Shown: positions 23,382-30,632 of the stretch, one piece after another | Layout of the letters: the number at the start of each line of letters is the position of its first letter | How positions within the stretch are numbered: the stretch's first letter is position 1 | Source of the DNA: Verrucomicrobiales bacterium | GTDB taxonomy: Bacteria > Verrucomicrobiota > Verrucomicrobiia > Verrucomicrobiales > DEV007 | DNA: 33,096 bases | Direction: 5' to 3' | Assembly (NCBI GenBank): GCA_028281705.1 | Contig: JANQJH010000140.1 | Span: forward strand, 1-33,096 | The notes under the pieces: model-generated | What the model was told of the DNA's origin: nothing | Databases searched by the model: none | What the model saw: the letters and a program-made list of their open reading frames with translations, nothing else | Program-made: the position numbers and the translations under genes

Positions 23382-24788
23382 ATGACAGGTGACGTTGCCC
23401 CGTTTCGCAGACTGATGGAGGCCGATGGCCAATCGGAATCGGCCATCCGCGCGTTTGAATCCGCTTACTCCCAACTGGTGCGTGGCGCGAAAGCCACCGT
23501 GGCAGAGGATGCCATCCAGCCAGTGAGCGGTCTTCCCGTGCACGGTGAGCTGGAAAAGGCGGCCGACATCGATCCGGCGACACTGCTCAACGCCAGTGTG
23601 GTCATCAAGCTCAACGGAGGACTTGGCACGGGGATGGGACTGGAGAAGGCCAAGTCGCTGCTGCCTGTCCGCGAGGGCCAGTCGTTTCTCGATCTCATCG
23701 CCCGGCAGATCCTCCACCTTCGTCAGCGTTACGGGATGCCCTTGCGTTTTCTCCTGATGAGCAGCTTTGCCACCCGGGAAGACACGGCGAAGGCTTTGAG
23801 TCCCTATGGCGAGCTGGGCACCGGCGACGCGCTTCAGTTCCTCCAGAGCCGCATCCCCAAAGTGGACGCCGAGACCCTGGCTCCGGCGGTGATGTCCGAT
23901 CAGCCGGAGCTCAGCTGGTGTCCGCCGGGTCACGGGGATCTCTACGCGTCCCTCCTCGGCTCCGGTCAGCTCCAGGACCTCCTCGATGCGGGCGTGCGCT
24001 ATGCCTTTGTCTCCAATTCCGACAATCTGGGAGCCACCCTCGATCTCGATCTCCTGCATTACTTTGCGCATTCCGGAAAAGCCTTCCTCATGGAGGTGAC
24101 CCGGCGCACGCCGGCGGATCGCAAGGGCGGTCATCTGGCGGTGGATGTGGAGTCGGGGAGGCTGCTCTTGCGCGAGTCCGCTCAATGCGCCGAAGCCGAC
24201 TTGGCGTCTTTTCAGGACATTGAAAAGCATCGCTACTTCAACACCAACAATCTCTGGCTGCGGCTCGACCTGATCAAGGAGGCGCTGGACGAAAATGAAG
24301 GCCTCTTGCCGCTGCCGGTGATCAAGAACGTGAAGAACCTCAACCCGCGCGACAAGTCCACCCCCAAGGTGATCCAACTGGAAGTGGCCATGGGTGCCGC
24401 CATCGGAACCCTGCGGGACACCGGCGCCATCGTGGTCGACCGCTCGCGCTTTGCCCCGGTGAAAACGACGGAAGATCTCTTTGCCCTGCGGTCAGACGCC
24501 TTCGTGCTGACGGAGGACGATCGATTGGAATTGCATCCCGATCGCCATGGGATCCCGCCCAACATCATCTTGGATGGCGACCACTACAAGATGGTCGATC
24601 AGTTAGACGCCGCTCTTGCGGGAGGCGTGCCGTCCTTGTTAGGGTGCGAGCGCCTGGAGATCCGGGGTGCGGTGCGCTTTGAACCGGGCGTGGTCTTGCG
24701 CGGAAAGGTGGAAATGGTCAATGAGGGAGAGGCGCGCGCGACGGTGGCGGCCGGGACCTACGAGAATGACCGGATCACCTTGGGGTGA
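23382..24788 (+). CDS. UTP-glucose-1-phosphate uridylyltransferase (UDPGP family)
   Basis: 468 residues, the usual length of eukaryote-like UGPases. It makes UDP-glucose from UTP and glucose-1-phosphate for glycans, trehalose or cell-surface polymers. KLNGGLGTGMGLEKAKSLLPV (76-96) is the nucleotide-binding signature. It is followed by PGHGDLYASLLGSG, FVSNSDNLGATLD (metal and sugar binding), NTNNLWLRLDLI and KNLNPRDKSTPKVIQLEVAMGAAIG. This is the PF01704 family, not the GalU family found in most bacteria, and such enzymes are frequent in Planctomycetes and Verrucomicrobiota. It stands alone on the plus strand. Confidence 0.95.
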   Translation: MTGDVAPFRRLMEADGQSESAIRAFESAYSQLVRGAKATVAEDAIQPVSGLPVHGELEKAADIDPATLLNASVVIKLNGGLGTGMGLEKAKSLLPVREGQSFLDLIARQILHLRQRYGMPLRFLLMSSFATREDTAKALSPYGELGTGDALQFLQSRIPKVDAETLAPAVMSDQPELSWCPPGHGDLYASLLGSGQLQDLLDAGVRYAFVSNSDNLGATLDLDLLHYFAHSGKAFLMEVTRRTPADRKGGHLAVDVESGRLLLRESAQCAEADLASFQDIEKHRYFNTNNLWLRLDLIKEALDENEGLLPLPVIKNVKNLNPRDKSTPKVIQLEVAMGAAIGTLRDTGAIVVDRSRFAPVKTTEDLFALRSDAFVLTEDDRLELHPDRHGIPPNIILDGDHYKMVDQLDAALAGGVPSLLGCERLEIRGAVRFEPGVVLRGKVEMVNEGEARATVAAGTYENDRITLG

Positions 24789-25074
24789 CCTGATCCATTA
24801 TCGGTGCCAGATGTCAGTTGGGGGTAAACCGCAGATGAGGCACAGATGTTCGCAGACAAAAATTGGTGTCGTGTTCATGATCGATTCCAGCCAGTGATGC
24901 GGACACTCCTGTCCGCCCCATTTGCGTCCTTCTTGTTAACCGGAGGTCACCTCCAAGTTTGAGATCCTAACAAATCCACGATCTATCATCCGCGCCAATC
25001 GTGCTCATCTGCGGTTCACCCCTCTACCGGGGCGATGGAACGTCGATAGCGCGTGGAAACACTCTGACGGCGGA
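24789..25074. repeat. Intergenic region with two short repeat families
   Basis: An outer inverted pair reads GGGGTAAACCGCAGATGAGG (near 24823) and, inverted, GGGGTGAACCGCAGATGAGC (near 25000-25024), about 180 bases apart. A further single arm, GCGAACCGCAGATTCCTCAG, lies at 32927-32946. GATGCGGACACTCCTG (24896-24911) belongs to a second family with an inverted copy at 29294-29310. No transposase or gene is present. The outer pair could be a small non-autonomous element carrying the inner repeat. Confidence 0.6.
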
Positions 25075-26481
25075 TCACTCACGAAGTCGCTGCAGATCTT
25101 CCAAAGCATCGCAGAGCACGGTTAGGTTTCGAACCGCATCGTGGATGCGGAGGTGCTTTCCGTCCGTCCAGCGGCCGGCGTCATCTTGGGCGGCGAGTAT
25201 CGTACTGAGCCGCTCGGACCAGTAGGCCACCGAGCGCGGTTCTGCGCGAGTACTTCTCTCGGCTTCCCGATGTTGAAAGGCATGGATGGCCGAAGGAATT
25301 CCAAACGTGCCCTGCCAGCCGTAACTTGTGCGCTCGCGATGGGAAATGGCATTGATGTCGTAGAACATCTTGCCGCCGTCCTCACGATCCCCGTAGAGCG
25401 GCTTGTTGGTTCCCACTTCGTAGAGTCTGGCCCAAACGGAATCCCCATCCTGACGCTTTTCCGAAGAATGAATAGCCGCCTCGGGCAAGGCGGAGGATTG
25501 GAGCCAGGCGATGGCTGCGGGAATGCCCGCAAGATAACGCTCGTCTCCCAGGGCTTGATGCAGTGTGAGGAGTGTGTGGATGTTTCTCGCGGTGACGGCG
25601 CTACAGATGCCCGGCGGTTCGAAACGCCGCGCCCAGATGGGTTTGAGCGTTTCGGCGTCGATCTGCTGGCCCCAACCGGCTTGGGGCGGCTCGCCTTGCG
25701 ATTGAATAATGAGATCTCCCGCCTTGCGGACACACTCGAGGTAGACGGGGCGGTCATAGCGTCGATGCGCCTCTAACATGACATCAATACAGTCGTTCAT
25801 CGCACCGTCATTGAAGGTGATGGCGTCATGGTAGCCGCCGCGAAGCGGGAACCACTGAGGCCAGCCGCCATTCTCGTACTGGGCCTCCACCATGAATTGC
25901 AATCCCAGCGCGATCGATTCCGTGAGCCATGGTTCTTCCACCTTCTCATCGAGCGCCATGAGGAATCGCAGTGCTCCCTGGGTAATCTCGTCGTCGAAGG
26001 TGCCGTGTTGGGAAACGTGTGAGGGCGACACCGAATCCGGTCTCAGGGAACTCACGTCGACGCGGTGGTCCCAGCCGCCCTCGGCTCCCTGTCCCCAGGC
26101 CAAGGCGCGGCCGGCACCGTAGGCGAGCTTGAAATGGAGCGGATCAGCCGTCAGCCGGTGGGCCCGGAGGAACACCTGGCCCACGCTTGGCGTGCCTGGC
26201 GGTTGCACCCAAATCTCCTGCGCCTTGGCCTTCTCGTAGAAGGACTCTCCGAAGCGGGCGCCGGTTTCGAGATCGTAGATGCCGACCCAGCCACCGTTCG
26301 TGGCGATGGACTCGAGGTGCCGGGCGGATCGCTTCAAGGCCGACCGGATCTTGTCTTCAAGGATTGGAAGGGCTTCGGGTGCGGGCGAGGCATGGACCGA
26401 TGCCGTCAGCGTCATCGCCGACAGGAGACGGATGGAGCTCGGCGATCGAAGACGTTTGAGTAACGGTGAGGTGGTGTTCAC
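25075..26481 (-). CDS. Secreted pectate lyase, polysaccharide lyase family 10
   Basis: 468 residues with an N-terminal basic and hydrophobic leader ending near HASPAPEA (about 33), consistent with export. The body is an all-alpha toroid of the PL10 type (Pec_lyase): GGWDHRVDVSSLRPDS, GTFDDEITQGALRFLM, NGGWPQWFPLRGGYHDAITFNDGAMNDCIDVM, RRFEPPGICSAVTARNIHTLL and DSVWARLYEVGTNKPLYGDREDG in order. These stretches carry the substrate-binding Arg and Asp residues of Pel10/Pel15E enzymes. It cleaves polygalacturonate by beta-elimination, supplying galacturonate from plant or algal pectin. It stands alone, flanked by repeat-rich gaps. Confidence 0.9.
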   Translation of the reverse strand: MNTTSPLLKRLRSPSSIRLLSAMTLTASVHASPAPEALPILEDKIRSALKRSARHLESIATNGGWVGIYDLETGARFGESFYEKAKAQEIWVQPPGTPSVGQVFLRAHRLTADPLHFKLAYGAGRALAWGQGAEGGWDHRVDVSSLRPDSVSPSHVSQHGTFDDEITQGALRFLMALDEKVEEPWLTESIALGLQFMVEAQYENGGWPQWFPLRGGYHDAITFNDGAMNDCIDVMLEAHRRYDRPVYLECVRKAGDLIIQSQGEPPQAGWGQQIDAETLKPIWARRFEPPGICSAVTARNIHTLLTLHQALGDERYLAGIPAAIAWLQSSALPEAAIHSSEKRQDGDSVWARLYEVGTNKPLYGDREDGGKMFYDINAISHRERTSYGWQGTFGIPSAIHAFQHREAERSTRAEPRSVAYWSERLSTILAAQDDAGRWTDGKHLRIHDAVRNLTVLCDALEDLQRLRE

Positions 26482-26525
26482 CTCCCAACCCTAACGTCGT
26501 CACGGAGCGCAACAAGCCTATTCGG

Positions 26526-27788
26526 CTAGCTCGATTCCGCGTAGATGGCTCGCACCTCATCGGCCAGAATCCCAATCCCCTCTTGCACGATGGCGGGATC
26601 CTGGGAGTAGGTCATGCGTATGCACTGGTGCTCGTGCGGATGCCTTTCCTCGAGTCCGAAGAAAAAGTAGTGACCGGGCACCACGATGACCCGGCGGGCT
26701 TTCAATCTCTCATAGAGTTGGCTGCTGGGTATCGGGAGATCGGGAAAGCGCAACCAGAGGAAGAGTGCGCCTTCCGGCCGGTGAATTTCGACCGGCGTGT
26801 CGCCAAACGCTTCGCGGACCCAGGCGACCGCTTGGAGGGCGCGCGAGCGGTAGTAGGGCTGGATGGTTTCCTGGCAGAGCCTTAGGATGGAGCCATCGTT
26901 GAAGAGATCGCGCACGAGGTACTGCCCCACGTTGTTGTTCGCCAGGGTGACGACGCAATTGGCGGAGCTCACCGCATCGATGATCGCCGGTGGGCCTGCG
27001 AGAAAGGCGGTCCGCGTTCCCGGGAGCCCGAGTTTGGAGAGGCTCATGGTGAGAATGGTATGCCTGTCCCACAATGGGTTGACCTCCTCGAAGATGATGT
27101 TAGGGAAAGGTGCACCGTAGGCGTTGTCGATGACGAGGGGGATGTCGTGGGCATCCGCCAGGTCGGCCAGACGGCGCATTTCGCCGTCGGTGAGAACGTT
27201 CCCCGTCGGGTTGGTTGGGCGCGAAACGCAGAGGGCGGCGATGCTGTCGTCGATCTCGAGCCGGTCGAAGTCGATGCGGTATTTGAAGAATCCCTCATCG
27301 TCGTGTTCCACGATCGGAGGTACGGCGATGAGCATGTCCTCCGTTAGACCTTGATTGGCGTAACCGATGTACTCCGGCGCCAAGGGGAAGAGAATGCGCC
27401 TGTGTTGAGTGCCGTGCTTCCCGGCGAGGAGATTGAAGAGGAGGAAGAAGGCGGTCTGACCGCCTCCGGTGACCGCGAGGTTTCGCGCGTCGATGTCCCA
27501 GTGAAAATGTCTCTGCAGCAGCCCGGCCAGGGCTTGGAGGACCTGTTCGTTTCCCTGCCGGGGATCGTAGACGCCGATCATGCGGGCGAAATCCGGGGTG
27601 TCGATGAGGGCGCGCATGCGTTCCCGAAAGACATCGACCACCTGGGGGATGATGGCCGGGTTTCCCCCGCCCATCATGAGCATGTCTCCCTTGGCCATGG
27701 CTTTGCCCAGGTCGTCCATCAACTCGATGATGCCGCTGCCGGGGCCGAGGCTCTTGCCGAATTGGGAGATGTCGATCTTCTTCGCCAT
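26526..27788 (-). CDS. avtA: Valine-pyruvate-type aminotransferase (fold type I PLP)
   Basis: 420 residues from ATG 27788 (MAKKIDISQFGKSLGPGSGI), the start used by AvtA homologues; upstream in-frame codons overlap the terminator. PLP is bound through Lys252 in TMSLSKLGLPGTRTAF. RPTNPTGNVL (190-199), DNAYGAPFPNI (221-231) and an Arg near the C terminus for the substrate carboxylate complete the site. MMGGGNPAIIPQV near residue 45 and YDPRQGNEQVLQAL are specific to the AvtA group. It moves an amino group between alanine or valine and pyruvate or 2-oxoisovalerate. It follows the metY gene on the same strand, with a terminator between them. Confidence 0.92.
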   Translation of the reverse strand: MAKKIDISQFGKSLGPGSGIIELMDDLGKAMAKGDMLMMGGGNPAIIPQVVDVFRERMRALIDTPDFARMIGVYDPRQGNEQVLQALAGLLQRHFHWDIDARNLAVTGGGQTAFFLLFNLLAGKHGTQHRRILFPLAPEYIGYANQGLTEDMLIAVPPIVEHDDEGFFKYRIDFDRLEIDDSIAALCVSRPTNPTGNVLTDGEMRRLADLADAHDIPLVIDNAYGAPFPNIIFEEVNPLWDRHTILTMSLSKLGLPGTRTAFLAGPPAIIDAVSSANCVVTLANNNVGQYLVRDLFNDGSILRLCQETIQPYYRSRALQAVAWVREAFGDTPVEIHRPEGALFLWLRFPDLPIPSSQLYERLKARRVIVVPGHYFFFGLEERHPHEHQCIRMTYSQDPAIVQEGIGILADEVRAIYAESS

Positions 27789-27809
27789 GGGGGAAGGTGC
27801 ACGAAAGGG

Positions 27810-27844
27810 AAACGGCCTCAACTCTGTTCTGAGCGAGGCCGTTT
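27810..27844. terminator. Terminator-like hairpin between the sulfhydrylase and avtA genes
   Basis: AAACGGCCTC (27810-27819) and GAGGCCGTTT (27835-27844) form a perfect 10-bp stem with a 15-base loop. It follows the stop of the sulfhydrylase gene by 40 bases. The T tract is short (TTT), so it may be leaky. Confidence 0.7.
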
Positions 27845-27883
27845 GGTGCGATGCGATGCAATGATCGGTGACCTGTTCGATAG

Positions 27884-29167
27884 TTAGCCCGTGGAAGCGG
27901 CGAGGGCCTGATCGATATCGGCCAGAATATCGTCGATGTGTTCGATGCCGACGGAGAGCCGAACGAGTTCCGGGGTGATCCCTCCGGCGGCCTGTTGTTC
28001 TTCCGAGAGCTGGCTGTGCGTCGTCGTCGCGGGGTGGATGGCGAGACTCTTGGCGTCTCCCACGTTGGCCAAGTGTGAGAAGAGTTCCAGGGATTCGATG
28101 AACTTCGCCCCCGCGGCCGCGCCCCCCTGGATGCCGAAGACGACCATGGACCCGCCTTTGCCGTCGAGGTACTTGCGATTGAGGGCGTATTGAGGGTCAT
28201 CTTCGAGTCCGGGAAAACGGACCCACTCGACCTTGTCGTGCTTTTTCAAATACTGCGCCACGGCGAGGCCGTTTTCGCAGTGCCGCTCCATGCGCAAGGG
28301 GAGGGTTTCGATGCCCTGGAGAAACATCCAGGCGTTGTCCGGTGAGATGCAGGCTCCCAAGTTGCGCAGCGGTACCGTGCGCATGCGCAGGATGTAGGCC
28401 AGTGGTGCCAGAGGTTCGGGAAGATCGTGACCCCAGCGGAGGCCATGATAGGAGTCATCGGGGGTGTCATAGAGAGGGAACTTGCCGTTGGCCCAGTTGA
28501 ACCTTCCGGAGTCGACGACCACGCCTCCGATTCCCGTGCCGTGACCGCCGAACCACTTGGTGAGGGAGTGGACCACGATATCGGCCCCGTGCTCGATGGG
28601 GCGGGTGAGGAAGGGGGTGGAGAAAGTGGCGTCGACGATGAGGGGGATCCCGTGTTTTTGGGCGATGGCCGCGATGGCGGCGAGATCGGCGACATCGAGA
28701 CCGGGATTGCTCACCGTTTCACAAAACAGAGCCTTCGTCTTGTCGGTGATGGCGGCTTCAAAGTTTTCCGGTTCGTTGGGATCGACGAAGTTCACCTTGA
28801 TCCCCAGGCCTGGCAGAATGTCGTTGAACTGGGTGAAGGTCCCTCCGTAGAGGTTGTTGGCGGAAACAATTTCGTCACCTGCCTGGGCGAGATTGATGAT
28901 GGCGTAGAAGACCCCGCTGGTCCCCGAGGCCACGGCGAGCCCTGCGGCCCCGCCCTCTAACTGAGCCACGCGCTGCTCCAGGACATCGTGCGTGGGGTTC
29001 ATCAGGCGGGAGTAGATGTTGCCCAGTTCTTTGAGGGCGAACAAGTTGGCCGCGTGCTCCGTGCTGTTGAAGACGTAGGAACTGGTGCGGTAAACGGGCA
29101 CGCCGCGGGCGTTGGTCGTGGGGTCAGGTTGTTGGCCTCCGTGGAGACAGATCGTTTCTAATTTCAT
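27884..29167 (-). CDS. metY: O-acetylhomoserine sulfhydrylase (Cys/Met metabolism PLP family)
   Basis: 427 residues from ATG 29167 (MKLETICLHGGQQPD). It makes homocysteine from O-acetylhomoserine and sulfide, the direct sulfur-entry step to methionine. The PLP lysine is Lys204 in VVHSLTKWFGGHG. YSRLMNPTHDVLEQRVAQLEGG (52-73), NNLYGGTFTQF (104-114), SNPGLDVADL (153-162) and VRLSVGIEHIDDILADIDQAL at the C terminus are characteristic. The long NW-x-KFP-like insert (RFNWANGKFPLYDTPDDSYHGL) and overall length fit MetY rather than the shorter cystathionine synthases MetB/MetC. It is likely cytoplasmic and tetrameric. Substrate preference (acetyl versus succinyl) is inferred. Confidence 0.92.
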   Translation of the reverse strand: MKLETICLHGGQQPDPTTNARGVPVYRTSSYVFNSTEHAANLFALKELGNIYSRLMNPTHDVLEQRVAQLEGGAAGLAVASGTSGVFYAIINLAQAGDEIVSANNLYGGTFTQFNDILPGLGIKVNFVDPNEPENFEAAITDKTKALFCETVSNPGLDVADLAAIAAIAQKHGIPLIVDATFSTPFLTRPIEHGADIVVHSLTKWFGGHGTGIGGVVVDSGRFNWANGKFPLYDTPDDSYHGLRWGHDLPEPLAPLAYILRMRTVPLRNLGACISPDNAWMFLQGIETLPLRMERHCENGLAVAQYLKKHDKVEWVRFPGLEDDPQYALNRKYLDGKGGSMVVFGIQGGAAAGAKFIESLELFSHLANVGDAKSLAIHPATTTHSQLSEEQQAAGGITPELVRLSVGIEHIDDILADIDQALAASTG

Positions 29168-29229
29168 GTGGGACGATGTTAGCTCGCTTGGCCGGAAAAC
29201 GTGAGTCCGGCTTGGGGCTACGGGTCTAT

Positions 29230-29320
29230 GAAATGAGAAGCGGGGACACAAGCATGTTCCCCTTTTCCGCTGGGCGCCTATGGAAGGGGACGGGCACGAG
29301 TGTCCGCATCGCGGGGTGGC
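29230..29320. repeat. Intergenic repeat sequence
   Basis: GGGGACACAAGCATGTTCCCC is an imperfect palindrome near 29240, and GCACGAGTGTCCGCATC (29294-29310) is an inverted copy of the repeat at 24896. It sits between the sulfhydrylase gene start and the response-regulator gene end, with no gene. Confidence 0.5.
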
Positions 29321-29357
29321 GCCGGCGGCGTCTTACCGACCGACCTCTTCGTCTCCA

Positions 29358-30476
29358 TCAGCGGCTGACGGCGTCGTCGTAGCGGTGCTCGGCGGCGGCG
29401 TTGAAGGTGATGACATTGAGAGGCAGTGGCGACGACTCCGGCTGAGGAAGTGAAAACCAGAACCGGACTCCGTGGCCCGGCGAGGTTTCCACCCCGATGT
29501 GGCCGCCCATGAGATCGAGGGCGTGTTTGCAGAACGAGAGATACAACTCCTGGCGGGTCTGACAGTCGAACGGCTGGTTCGTGACCGAGCCGCGATCCAG
29601 TTTCTCGAACGACTGGTGCCAGATACCGCTACCCTGAGAGATGACTTCGACCGTGAGGTGCCCACCGTCTGACCCGGAGGAAGCGGACGAGCGAATTTCG
29701 AGTGGCAGATCCTCCTCTGAGGCGAGTCCGCGCGAGATGCGAAGCAGATGCCCGAGTACGCGGGAAAGAAGATCGCTGTTACCCTGAACCACGCCGTCCA
29801 GACCTTCGTAGTCGAGTTGCGATTTCGTCGACGCCTCCATGTCGCTCACCAGGGCGACGAGATCACACGCTTCGGTGGCGACCGATGCCGCTTGACTGAG
29901 TTCACGGCATCCGGTGATGGCTGCGGTCAACTGACGGGCTTCGTTGACTGGTCCATTCGGGCAGCCCGCTTCCTTCGCCCACTGATTCAAGTGATCATCG
30001 AGCTCGGCGACGATGTAGGTGGCCCATTCATCGCGCAGGCGTTCCCGGCGCTGGGATTCCCTCAGCTTGGTCTCGAGTTCACGTTGTGCTTGCCGTTGGC
30101 GGAGCAGGTTGCGGACACGGAGGCGGAGCTCCTCGGGCTCCACGGGTTTCACCAGGGATTCAGTGGCACCCGCCTCCAGGGCCCGAAGCCGGTCCTCCGC
30201 TTCAGGGAGGCCGGAGATGACAACGATCGGGATGTCCGTCGTGTCGGGGTCTTCGCGCAGCGAACGGCAGACCCCGTAGCCCTCAAGGCCCGGCATCAAA
30301 ACGTCGACCAAGAGCAGGTCGGGAACCAGCTCGGCGGCCATTTCCAGGGCCTCGCTACCGTCGGCCGCCTCAATGATGTCGTAATTTTCCTCCCTTAGAA
30401 TGTCACGCAGGTAGCAGCGGTCGGCGGAATGATCATCGACGATCAGGATGCGGCCATTGGGTGCGTCGGCAGTCAT
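29358..30476 (-). CDS. Receiver domain fused to a degenerate histidine-kinase module
   Basis: 372 residues. Residues 8-125 are a complete receiver: Asp14-Asp15, phospho-acceptor Asp58 (LLLVDVLMPG), Ser88 and Lys110 (SLVKPVEPEEL). A coiled linker (126-150) leads to a kinase-like part, but its active residues are lost. The H-box region reads LRDEWATYIVAELDDHL with Ala where VHDL has its His. The N-box reads VLGHLLRISRG without the Asn. The G1 box reads VISQGSGI without the Asp. The last block GHGVRFWFSLP is still typical of HATPase domains. It probably acts as a phosphorylation-controlled binding or scaffold protein rather than as a kinase. No partner kinase is adjacent. An alternative is a very divergent active kinase. 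Confidence 0.85.
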   Translation of the reverse strand: MTADAPNGRILIVDDHSADRCYLRDILREENYDIIEAADGSEALEMAAELVPDLLLVDVLMPGLEGYGVCRSLREDPDTTDIPIVVISGLPEAEDRLRALEAGATESLVKPVEPEELRLRVRNLLRQRQAQRELETKLRESQRRERLRDEWATYIVAELDDHLNQWAKEAGCPNGPVNEARQLTAAITGCRELSQAASVATEACDLVALVSDMEASTKSQLDYEGLDGVVQGNSDLLSRVLGHLLRISRGLASEEDLPLEIRSSASSGSDGGHLTVEVISQGSGIWHQSFEKLDRGSVTNQPFDCQTRQELYLSFCKHALDLMGGHIGVETSPGHGVRFWFSLPQPESSPLPLNVITFNAAAEHRYDDAVSR

Positions 30477-30539
30477 GGTGAGCGGGAGGAGGGGATTTAG
30501 AAGGCGGAACCTGACATGGGTTTAATATCCATAATCATC

Positions 30540-30592
30540 ATAACCTAAAAATATTAGGTTCAAGTGTTTATTTGAACTTCTTAGACACTTGC
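30540..30592. promoter_or_regulatory. Inverted repeats upstream of the receiver gene
   Basis: AACCTAA and TTAGGTT (30542-30559) flank a short AT loop. A second pair, CAAGTGT and ACACTTG (about 30562-30592), follows. They lie in an AT-rich gap between the hydrolase stop and the receiver start. They could be a terminator for the hydrolase or operator sites; the sequence alone does not decide. Confidence 0.4.
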
Positions 30593-30632
30593 TTCGATCA
30601 CTCAATTCTGGGTTGCACGACTGCTACTCCTC

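Noticed and set aside
22990-23583. Open frame of 197 codons on the minus strand
   Set aside because: It overlaps the start of the uridylyltransferase gene on the other strand, has no domain and shows low-complexity Pro- and Arg-rich content typical of antisense frames.
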